Shown here: positions 1-4,737 of the stretch, piece after piece
Position numbering within the stretch: the stretch's first letter is position 1
How the letters are laid out: the number at the start of each line of letters is the position of its first letter
NCBI GenBank assembly: GCA_021790035.1
Contig: JAJYIO010000036.1
Span: forward strand, 1-11,533
Reading direction: 5' to 3'
DNA: 11,533 nucleotides
Source: a bacterium
GTDB lineage: Bacteria > Cyanobacteriota > Sericytochromatia > S15B-MN24 > VGJW01
Notes under the pieces: model-generated
Seen by the model: only the letters and a program-made list of their open reading frames with translations
Told to the model about the DNA's origin: nothing
The model's database searches: none
Position numbers and translations under genes: made by a program

Positions 1-319
1 CCACCAGCGTGGGCACGAGCGCCCGGTAGGCCGCTGCAGCCGCATCGAACTGGCCCTCTGCGGTCAGGAGCCGGGCCAGATGCTGCGCGGCCCGGGGAAA
101 CCAGGCGGATTCCTCGGGTATCCGGGAGAACGCGGCCCTGGCCCCCGCGTAGTCGCCCAGACGCTCCCTGGCCAGTCCCATCCGGTACAGCGCCTGCTCT
201 CGATCGACGCCGTGAAGTTCATCGAGTTCGCTGCGGATCTCGAGGTCGGCCAGGGAGTTGGCGCCGGCATCGAGCAGCTGGCGCGAGCTCGCCCCACTTC
301 CGGACCCCGAGGACATCAT
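1..319 (-). CDS. TPR-repeat protein, N-terminal part (runs off left edge)
   Basis: This frame is open from ATG at 319 to the window edge, about 106 codons. It encodes a helical, alanine-rich protein. The stretch with ALYRMGLARERLGDY followed by AGARAAFSRIP has the tetratricopeptide spacing of small and large residues, and a second similar unit follows (AAQHLARLLTAEGQFDAA), so I call a TPR or TPR-like scaffold protein. The first ~20 residues are Ser/Gly-rich linker. ATG-ATG at 319-314 has no clear Shine-Dalgarno. The start overlaps the stop of an upstream reading frame (316-438) that encodes a classic signal peptide. The likeliest reading is one exported TPR protein split by a -1 frame change; otherwise these are two overlapping, translationally coupled ORFs. 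The partner is unknown and the C-terminus is not visible. Confidence 0.6.
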   Translation of the reverse strand, partial: MMSSGSGSGASSRQLLDAGANSLADLEIRSELDELHGVDREQALYRMGLARERLGDYAGARAAFSRIPEESAWFPRAAQHLARLLTAEGQFDAAAAAYRALVPTLV

Positions 320-438
320 GCCGGCGGGCGACCCGAGACTCCATGCCGAGGCTCCCCCTGGAGCCGGTCCGCAAAAGCGCCGCTGGCCGTCGTCGCTACC
401 AGGAGGACGACCGCCAAGCTAGCCATCTTGCGGATCAT
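316..438 (-). CDS. Signal-peptide ORF, probably the 5' end of the TPR gene
   Basis: This is a 40-codon ORF from ATG at 438 to TGA at 316-318. It starts with a basic n-region (MIRK), a hydrophobic core (LAVVLLVATTA) and an A-F-A cleavage site, so cleavage is predicted after residue 23. That is a textbook Sec signal peptide. After cleavage only ~17 residues remain before the stop, which makes no sensible mature protein. The downstream TPR frame is offset by -1 and open across the junction. A single missing base, for example in the five-G run (minus strand; C at 354-358), would fuse the two into a normal secreted protein. It could be a sequencing error, a real mutation or phase variation. A good promoter lies immediately upstream. 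Confidence 0.5.
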   Translation of the reverse strand: MIRKMASLAVVLLVATTASGAFADRLQGEPRHGVSGRPPA

Positions 439-444
439 GGGGCC

Positions 445-473
445 ATTGTAGGCCGCGCTCCCGACCCTAGCAA
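445..473 (-). promoter_or_regulatory. Sigma70-type promoter of the secreted TPR gene
   Basis: On the minus strand, TTGCTA (468-473) and TACAAT (445-450) are separated by exactly 17 bp, matching the -35 and -10 consensus at 4/6 and 5/6. The -10 ends only 6 nt before the ATG at 438, so transcription should start at or next to the start codon. That would make a leaderless mRNA, consistent with the absence of a Shine-Dalgarno. Confidence 0.55.
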
Positions 474-537
474 GCGGAGACGTCACCTTGTTGCGGCAAT
501 CGGCTCCGACATCCTGGCCTGGCCGCCCCCAAGGCCG

Positions 538-563
538 CAGCCCCCGGGCGAACCCGGGGGCTG
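538..563 (-). terminator. Strong UUCG hairpin after rplL
   Basis: A perfect 11-bp GC-rich stem (538-548 with 553-563) is closed on the minus-strand RNA by a UUCG tetraloop, 43 nt past the rplL stop. No U-tract follows, so it is not a canonical intrinsic terminator. It may terminate with help or protect the mRNA 3' end. It most likely marks the end of the ribosomal protein operon, since the next gene has its own promoter. Confidence 0.55.
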
Positions 564-606
564 GCATGCCAAAGGAAAGAAAGTAAACGAAACCGAAGGG
601 CGCCGC

Positions 607-996
607 TTACTTGATCTCGACGGTCGCGCCCTCGGCCTTGAGCTTCTCGACGATCTGCTGGGCCTCTTCCTTCTTGATCTTCTCCTTGACGGGCTTGGGC
701 GGGTTGTCGACCAGGTCCTTGGCTTCCTTGAGGCCGAGACCGGTCAGCTCGCGGACGACCTTGAGCACCTGGATCTTCTTCTCGCCGGCGTTGGTGAGGA
801 TCACGTCGAACTCGGTCTTCTCTTCCTCGGCGGCAGCGGCCGGGGCGCCGGCCATGCCGACAGCTCCCATCGCCATGACGGGCGCAGCCGCGCTGACACC
901 GAACTTGTCTTCCATCATCTTGACCAGGTCGGCAACCTCGAGGAGGCTCATCGAACCGATCGCGTCGACGATATCTTCCTTGGTAAAGGTAGGCAT
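607..996 (-). CDS. rplL: 50S ribosomal protein L7/L12
   Basis: 129 residues, a normal length for the family. L7/L12 forms the multimeric ribosomal stalk on L10 and recruits and activates translational GTPases. The N-terminal dimerisation helices (about 1-33, with IVDAIGSMSLLEVADLVKMME) are followed by an Ala-rich flexible hinge (about 37-58). The globular C-terminal domain (about 60-129) carries the factor-binding surface with KVVRELTGLGLKEAKDLVD. ATG at 996 is preceded by GGAG about 9 nt upstream. It lies 70 nt downstream of rplJ, and a stable hairpin in that gap may set the L12:L10 ratio. It is the last gene of the cluster: no rpoB follows, unlike the common rplKAJL-rpoBC arrangement. Confidence 0.97.
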   Translation of the reverse strand: MPTFTKEDIVDAIGSMSLLEVADLVKMMEDKFGVSAAAPVMAMGAVGMAGAPAAAAEEEKTEFDVILTNAGEKKIQVLKVVRELTGLGLKEAKDLVDNPPKPVKEKIKKEEAQQIVEKLKAEGATVEIK

Positions 997-1036
997 TTGG
1001 AAATACTCCTATTTCAAGCGGATGTTCTTGGTCTGA

Positions 1037-1066
1037 AGGGGCTCTCGGCGCCAGGCCGAAGCCCCT
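1037..1066 (-). other. Intercistronic hairpin between rplJ and rplL
   Basis: The stem pairs 1037-1043 with 1060-1066 and 1045-1049 with 1055-1059, leaving one unpaired base (1044) and a 5-nt loop: 12 bp in all, mostly G-C. It begins at the base directly after the rplJ stop codon and lacks a U-tract. A terminator is therefore unlikely. A role in mRNA stability or in setting relative L10 and L12 expression is inferred. Confidence 0.55.
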
Positions 1067-1606
1067 CTATGCGCCCTGCTGCTCGAGCTGCTTGCGGCGA
1101 GCCTCGAGTGCGTAGACGAGCTTGCGCGCCACGCCTGCGGTCGCCATGACCATCCCCTGCGCGGGGGCGTTCATGGAACCCATCAGCTTGGCGAGCAGCT
1201 GCTCGCGGCTCGGCAGGTTGGCCAGGCTCTTGATCTCGGCCTCATCGAGGGCCTTGCCCTGAAGGACGCCACCACGGATCCCGATGACGACCTTGCGCTT
1301 TTCCTTGGCGAAGTCCGAAAGGATCTTGGCCGGGGAGACCGGGTCGTCGTAGCCGATGGCCAGAGCCGTCGGGCCATCGAGGTACGGGGCGATCGCCTGC
1401 CACTGCGGATCATCCTTGGTGGCCAGGTTGATGAGGGTGTTCTTGGCAACCGTGAAATCACCCCCGACCTTCTGCAACCGTCGCCGGAGATCGGTGATCT
1501 CCTTGACGGTCAGGCCCCGGTAGTCGGCGACGACCGCGACCTTGGCACGCCCGAACTGCTGCTTGAGCGAATCGAGCGCCTCGTTCTTTTGTTGTTTTGT
1601 TGGCAT
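1067..1606 (-). CDS. rplJ: 50S ribosomal protein L10
   Basis: 179 residues, typical for L10. It anchors L7/L12 dimers to the L11-binding region of 23S rRNA, forming the stalk base. The N-terminal rRNA-binding domain includes VAVVADYRGLTVKEITDLRR and VAKNTLINLA. The C-terminal helix (about 130-179, ending in ARRKQLEQQ) provides the L12 docking sites. ATG at 1606 has a very strong AGGAGGTG Shine-Dalgarno (1616-1621 core). A 249-nt leader separates it from rplA and contains the L10 leader fold and two alternative hairpins at the ribosome binding site. Free L10-L12 complex probably represses this mRNA, as known for L10 operons. Confidence 0.97.
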   Translation of the reverse strand: MPTKQQKNEALDSLKQQFGRAKVAVVADYRGLTVKEITDLRRRLQKVGGDFTVAKNTLINLATKDDPQWQAIAPYLDGPTALAIGYDDPVSPAKILSDFAKEKRKVVIGIRGGVLQGKALDEAEIKSLANLPSREQLLAKLMGSMNAPAQGMVMATAGVARKLVYALEARRKQLEQQGA

Positions 1607-1615
1607 GTCAGTTCA

Positions 1616-1656
1616 CCTCCTTTCGCCCTGGAAATCGGGCGAAAGAAAATCGCCCG
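1616..1656 (-). promoter_or_regulatory. Alternative hairpins controlling the rplJ Shine-Dalgarno
   Basis: Two stems compete for the same bases on the minus-strand RNA. Stem A pairs 1650-1656 with 1636-1642 (7 bp). Stem B pairs 1637-1645 with 1620-1628 (9 bp, 8-nt loop) and covers the first bases of the AGGAGG at 1616-1621. Weak G-U/A-U pairing of 1616-1619 with 1646-1649 could cover the rest. Stem A would free the ribosome binding site; stem B would hide it. Neither has a U-tract, so control is probably translational. Confidence 0.5.
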
Positions 1657-1730
1657 GGACACGCCACGGGCTGCGGGCCCTGGCATGATCCCGAGCGACA
1701 GATGACGCTTGAGAATCCGCTTGCTTGGCC

Positions 1731-1817
1731 GCAACCTCGGCAGGCCGGGTGGAACACCCATTTGGCGCCTTGCGGCGACCTGCTGTCTTCGGTAGCGTGG
1801 TGGCCCTCGAAAGGGCC
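1731..1817 (-). promoter_or_regulatory. Ribosomal protein L10 leader RNA
   Basis: The minus strand carries the signature of L10 leaders: ACCGAAGACAGCAGG (1779-1793) and CCTGCCGAGG (1735-1744), which close a stem through GCAGG/CCTGC. Inside are two small hairpins: CGCC-GCAA-GGCG (1766-1777) and GGGTG-TTC-CACCC (1747-1759). A GGCCCT-TTCG-AGGGCC hairpin (1802-1817) precedes them. In characterised bacteria this element binds the L10-L12 complex for feedback control. Its place upstream of rplJ fits exactly. The outer boundaries are approximate. Confidence 0.8.
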
Positions 1818-1823
1818 GTAGTG

Positions 1824-1852
1824 ATTATAAACCTGAAACGGCCTGGCGGCCA
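1824..1852 (-). promoter_or_regulatory. Possible internal promoter for rplJL
   Basis: A perfect TATAAT lies at 1824-1829, just past the rplA stop. The -35 is poor: TGGCCG at 1847-1852, 17-bp spacer, 3/6 matches. Transcription from it would start near 1817, the first base of the L10 leader's 5' hairpin. That fit is the main support. Confidence 0.4.
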
Positions 1853-1855
1853 GGA

Positions 1856-2569
1856 CTACTCCGCCGAGGAGGAGACCCCGGCCACCTTGGACGCATCGAT
1901 ACGGAAGCTGTCGCCCATGGTGGACGTCAGGTAGACGCTCTTGACGTAGGTCCCCTTGGCCGCGACCGGCTTGGCCTTGTTGATGGCATCGACCAGGGCC
2001 CCGAAATTCTCACCGAGCTGCTCGGGGGTGAACGACGCCTTGCCGATCGGCACGTGCACGATGCCCTGCTTGTCGGCCCGGAACTCGACCTTACCGGCCT
2101 TGAACTCCTTGACCGCCCGGCCGACCTCGAAGGTAACCGTGCCGGCCTTGGGACTCGGCATCAGGCCCCGGGGGCCGAGGACCTTACCGACCTTACCGAG
2201 GGCGCCCATCACATCGGGAGTCGCGACCAGGATGTCGAACTCCATCCACCCCTCCTGGATCCGGGGAATGAGCTCTTCGGACCCCACGACATCGGCCCCT
2301 GCCTGCTCGGCCTCCTTGAGCTTGTCGCCCTTGGTGATCACGGCCACCCGGACGGTCTTGCCCGTACCGGCCGGCAGAGCGACGGTGGAACGCACCTGCT
2401 GGTCGGCGTGCTTGACGTTGATGCCGAGACGGAAGTGAACCTCGATCGTCTCGTCGAACTTGGCAGTGGCGTACTTCTTGGTCAGAGCCAGGGCCTCGAC
2501 CGGACCGTAAGTCTTGGTCAGGTCGACTTCCTCGCGGACCTTCTTCTGCCGCTTGGTAAACTTTGCCAT
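1856..2569 (-). CDS. rplA: 50S ribosomal protein L1
   Basis: 237 residues from ATG at 2569, a normal L1 length. L1 forms the mobile stalk at the ribosomal E site, moves deacylated tRNA, and represses its own operon mRNA. The hallmark GKVLGPRGLMPSPKAGTV is present, together with ATAKFDETIEVHFRLGI near the N-terminus and KAGKVEFRADKQGIVHVPIGK later. The frame is open further upstream to 2608. However, AGGAG lies 7 nt before the second ATG of ATGATG (2569), and MAKFTKRQKK is the expected family start. The 124-nt gap from rplK contains a 6-bp CTGCGG/CCGCAG hairpin (2665-2680). Confidence 0.96.
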   Translation of the reverse strand: MAKFTKRQKKVREEVDLTKTYGPVEALALTKKYATAKFDETIEVHFRLGINVKHADQQVRSTVALPAGTGKTVRVAVITKGDKLKEAEQAGADVVGSEELIPRIQEGWMEFDILVATPDVMGALGKVGKVLGPRGLMPSPKAGTVTFEVGRAVKEFKAGKVEFRADKQGIVHVPIGKASFTPEQLGENFGALVDAINKAKPVAAKGTYVKSVYLTSTMGDSFRIDASKVAGVSSSAE

Positions 2570-2693
2570 CATGAATCTCCTGTGGTAAATAGCGGCCCCA
2601 GCAGCCAATCTCGGGCCTTGCCCGGGACAAGAGCTTGCGAGCCTTCCACTGATCGCGGACGCCTCTGCGGCATTCCGCAGCGCTGCATCTGGA

Positions 2694-3119
2694 CTAGTCG
2701 ACGACCACGAGCCCGGCCGAACGCGCCGAGCCCTCGACCTGAAGCATCGCGGCCTCGATGGTCGTGCAGTTGAGATCGGGCATCTTGATCTCGGCGATCT
2801 TGCGAACTTGCGCCCGCGTCACCTGCCCGACCTTGGTCTTGTTGGGAACCCCCGAGCCCTTCTCGAGGCCGGCTTCCTTGAACAGGAGAACGGCGGTCGG
2901 AGGGGTCTTGAGGATGAAGGTGAAGCTCCGGTCCTCGAAGACCGTGATCTCCACCGGGATGATCAGCCCGGCCTTGTCCGCCGTCTGGGCGTTGTAAGCC
3001 TTGCAGAACTCCATGATGTTGACGCCGTGCTGGCCCAGCGCGGGACCGACCGGGGGCGCCGGATTGGCCTTGCCCGCCGGCAATGCCAGCTTGATTTTGG
3101 CGGTGACCTTCTTCGCCAT
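2694..3119 (-). CDS. rplK: 50S ribosomal protein L11
   Basis: 141 residues, exactly the standard L11 length. L11 binds the GTPase-associated region of 23S rRNA at the stalk base and is needed for stringent-response sensing by RelA. The N-terminal domain has KLALPAGKANPAPPVGPALGQHGVNIMEFCKAYN, whose prolines are characteristic. The C-terminal rRNA-binding domain has a conserved K(V/T)GQVT segment and the EGSARSAGL ending. ATG at 3119 has GGAG about 6-7 nt upstream. The 190-nt gap after nusG holds a long hairpin that is probably an autoregulatory site for L1. Confidence 0.97.
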   Translation of the reverse strand: MAKKVTAKIKLALPAGKANPAPPVGPALGQHGVNIMEFCKAYNAQTADKAGLIIPVEITVFEDRSFTFILKTPPTAVLLFKEAGLEKGSGVPNKTKVGQVTRAQVRKIAEIKMPDLNCTTIEAAMLQVEGSARSAGLVVVD

Positions 3120-3147
3120 GATGTGCTCCTATGCTGTTCTCGGTTTG

Positions 3148-3192
3148 GACGGGCCCTCTGCGCGGTCGCTACGCTGCGCAACCGGGCCCGTC
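3148..3192 (-). promoter_or_regulatory. Long hairpin in the rplK leader, candidate L1-binding site
   Basis: A perfect 9-bp outer stem (3148-3156 with 3184-3192) and a 5-bp inner stem TGCGC/GCGCA (3159-3163 with 3176-3180) are separated by an asymmetric internal loop of 2 and 3 nt, with a 12-nt apical loop. It ends about 20 nt before the rplK Shine-Dalgarno. L1 is known to repress rplK-rplA mRNAs through a leader structure with an internal loop. Assigning this hairpin to L1 is inference from position and shape. Confidence 0.45.
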
Positions 3193-3309
3193 TTGACTCC
3201 TTCGCCCGACCAGCTCAAAGCGAAATCGCCCTAGATAGGGGCCCTCCCACAACTGTGGGAACGGACGGTTAAAATCAGAGGAAAAGTTGATCTTATCAGA
3301 AACAGCCGA

Positions 3310-3846
3310 TCAGATCTTCTGGACCTGGCCGAACTCGAGCTCGACAGGCGTCGCCCGACCGAAGATCGAGACCGAGACCTTGACCTTGCCCTTCTCGGGG
3401 TTGACCTCGACGATGTCGCCCGAGAAATCGGCGAACGGGCCGCCGATGACCTTGACGTGCTCGCCCACGTGCAGGTCGATCTGCACACGGGTCTTGGTCG
3501 CAGACCGCTTGAAGATCTTGCGAACCTCGCGGTCGGACAGAGGCGTCGGCTTGGTGGCCGAGCCGACGAAGCTCGTCACACCGGGCGTGTTGCGGATGAC
3601 GTGCCAGGCGTCCTCGCTCATCTCCATCTCGACCAGAACGTATCCCGGGAAGACCTTGCGCGGCTTCTCGACGCGCTTGCCCTCCTTGATCTCGACGACC
3701 GTCTCCTCTGGCACCTCGACGTGGAAGATGCGGTCGGACATGTTCATCGACTCGACCCGGCGAAGGATATTCTCCTTGACCTTGTCCTCGTAGCCCGAGT
3801 ACGTGTGCACGACGTACCACTTTCGGGCGCTGGTCAAAGTCTCCAT
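3310..3846 (-). CDS. nusG: Transcription termination/antitermination factor NusG
   Basis: 178 residues, standard length. NusG binds RNA polymerase through its N-terminal domain, raises processivity, and links polymerase to Rho or to ribosomal protein S10 through its KOW domain. The NGN domain (about 8-115) begins KWYVVHTYSGYEDKVKENI and includes KVFPGYVLVEM and VIRNTPGVTSFVG. The KOW domain (about 125-178) has GEHVKVIGGPFADFSGDIVEV. ATG at 3846 follows the secE stop by 16 nt, with a GGTGGGAAG ribosome binding site in that gap, so the two genes are surely co-transcribed. Confidence 0.97.
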   Translation of the reverse strand: METLTSARKWYVVHTYSGYEDKVKENILRRVESMNMSDRIFHVEVPEETVVEIKEGKRVEKPRKVFPGYVLVEMEMSEDAWHVIRNTPGVTSFVGSATKPTPLSDREVRKIFKRSATKTRVQIDLHVGEHVKVIGGPFADFSGDIVEVNPEKGKVKVSVSIFGRATPVELEFGQVQKI

Positions 3847-3862
3847 TTAATGCTTCCCACCT

Positions 3863-4189
3863 TTACTGGCCATAGAAAATTCGGTTGGCGATACCGGCAA
3901 AAACCCAATCGTAGCCGAGGACGACCAGGGTCAAGAGCGTGCACACCGCCAGCACCACGCCGGTCTCGACGGCGATCTGCTTGCGGGACGGCCAGCTGAC
4001 CTTCCGGTACTCGGCCCGGACCTCCTGGAGGAACGTGCCGATACCCTTGAACCGCCCCCCGAAACGGAAGCTGACTCCTTTGAGCTGGAGGGCTTCGTTT
4101 TGCTCTTCCTCGACGGAAGCAGCGGGCGGAACGTCCGCCACTGGCTTGGACGCCCCCTCCTGCGGGGCGGGGGAAATGCTATCAGCCAA
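3863..4189 (-). CDS. secE: Preprotein translocase subunit SecE
   Basis: 108 residues from a TTG start at 4189. SecE is the essential clamp that stabilises SecY in the inner-membrane translocon. The family core is the amphipathic segment FLQEVRAEYRKVSWPSRKQ (about 53-71) followed by one membrane span (about 76-97, GVVLAVCTLLTLVVLGYDWVF). The first ~45 residues are a low-complexity acidic/proline tail, longer than in minimal SecE. A stop codon lies five codons upstream of the TTG in frame and there is no ATG, so the start is TTG (weak Shine-Dalgarno) or GTG at residue 18, which has GGAGG about 13 nt upstream. It sits between tRNA-Trp and nusG, the classic order. Confidence 0.93.
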   Translation of the reverse strand: MADSISPAPQEGASKPVADVPPAASVEEEQNEALQLKGVSFRFGGRFKGIGTFLQEVRAEYRKVSWPSRKQIAVETGVVLAVCTLLTLVVLGYDWVFAGIANRIFYGQ

Positions 4190-4219
4190 GGGCGATCTCG
4201 CTTATCGAAAGGGAACAGG

Positions 4220-4292
4220 CGCGGCGTGTAGGACTCGAACCCACGACATGCGGTTTTGGAGACCGCCGTTCTACCGACTGAACTAACGCCGC
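4220..4292 (-). tRNA. tRNA-Trp (anticodon CCA)
   Basis: A full cloverleaf of 73 nt including the discriminator G. The acceptor stem is GCGGCGT/ACGCCGC, the D arm is GTTC...GAAC, and the anticodon stem GCGGT/ACCGC holds the loop CTCCAAA with CCA at 4257-4259. The T arm contains GGTTCGAGTCC. The 3' CCA is not encoded. It lies between rpmG and secE, where many bacteria also have tRNA-Trp, and is probably processed from the same transcript. Confidence 0.97.
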
Positions 4293-4309
4293 TCGGCCAG
4301 GGGTGCCAT

Positions 4310-4410
4310 CCAGGTTCCTTGGCCGCGTCGCGCCTCGGTCGCATCCGGAAACCGCGTACCGTGGTACGCCTTGCCCTTCGCCACCTTGCGCGCCGCGCAT
4401 CCGAACCTGG
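4310..4410. repeat. Inverted and direct repeats between rpmG and tRNA-Trp
   Basis: CCAGGTTC (4310-4317) and GAACCTGG (4403-4410) are perfect 8-nt inverted copies that could close the whole spacer. Inside lie a 16-nt near-palindrome, GCGTACC-GT-GGTACGC (4354-4369), and two direct copies of CGCATCCG (4340-4347 and 4396-4403). No coding potential is evident. It may be a tRNA-processing or mRNA-stability structure. Confidence 0.35.
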
Positions 4411-4480
4411 CTTCCTGCCCTATCCTGAAGTCTCAACTCGTCAGTTTCCGACGTTCTTGACGTGCAGAAACGGCAAAAGA

Positions 4481-4630
4481 CTACTTGGATTCCCGATGAG
4501 GCTTGTGGGCCCGGCAGAAACGGCAGTACTTGTTCTGCTCGAGGCGATCGGGATCGTTCTTCTTGTTCTTCATGGTGACGTAGTTGCGCCGCTTGCACTC
4601 GGTGCAGGCAAGTGTGATGATGACGCGCAT
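4481..4630 (-). CDS. rpmG: 50S ribosomal protein L33 (zinc-binding form)
   Basis: 49 residues from ATG at 4630 to TAG at 4481, a normal L33 length. L33 is a small protein of the large subunit near the E site. Two CxxC pairs (C9-C12 in LACTECKRRNY and C36-C39 in KYCRFCRAHK) mark the zinc-ribbon (C+) form, distinct from the cysteine-free form used under zinc limitation. The MKNKKNDPDRLEQNKYC segment is typical. A GAGG lies about 11 nt upstream of the start. It is the first gene of the rpmG-tRNA-Trp-secE-nusG-rplKAJL run. Confidence 0.95.
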   Translation of the reverse strand: MRVIITLACTECKRRNYVTMKNKKNDPDRLEQNKYCRFCRAHKPHRESK

Positions 4631-4659
4631 GGCCCTTTGTGCCTCTTTAAACTAAAGGA

Positions 4660-4680
4660 CCCGCCCCTCCGGGGAACGGG
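4660..4680 (-). other. GC hairpin in the rpmG leader
   Basis: Stem 4660-4663 with 4677-4680 and 4664-4667 with 4671-4674, with a 2-nt bulge and a 3-nt loop. On the minus-strand RNA it is followed by a U-rich stretch (UCCUUUAGUUU) before rpmG, so it resembles a weak attenuator. The rpmG Shine-Dalgarno lies just beyond. Confidence 0.35.
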
Positions 4681-4710
4681 ACCCACAGGATCCAAAGTTC
4701 TCGTAACAAA

Positions 4711-4737
4711 ATTATCATGCACTCGACTGCGGGTCAA
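4711..4737 (-). promoter_or_regulatory. Possible promoter of the rpmG-secE-nusG cluster
   Basis: Minus-strand TTGACC (4732-4737, 5/6) and GATAAT (4711-4716, 5/6) are separated by 15 bp, shorter than ideal. The -35 would lie inside the start of the divergent glycosyltransferase gene. The predicted leader of ~74 nt contains the 4660-4680 hairpin. Confidence 0.35.

Noticed and set aside
343..1149. Long plus-strand ORF (268 codons) across rplL and the TPR gene start
   Set aside because: It is antisense to rplL, matches no family, and is explained by the high GC content and codon bias of the minus-strand genes.
2054..2773. Plus-strand ORF of 239 codons opposite rplA
   Set aside because: It is the antisense shadow of rplA and has no ribosome binding site or recognisable domain.
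3250..3260. Inverted repeat TCCCACA/TGTGGGA (and CCCTA-GA-TAGGG at 3229-3240) after nusG as terminators
   Set aside because: The stems are short and lack a following U-tract; transcription must continue into rplK unless a new promoter exists, which I could not identify.
4182..4598. Minus-strand ORF spanning rpmG, tRNA-Trp and the spacer
   Set aside because: It runs out of frame through rpmG and translates the tRNA; the 49-codon rpmG frame and the tRNA account for this DNA.
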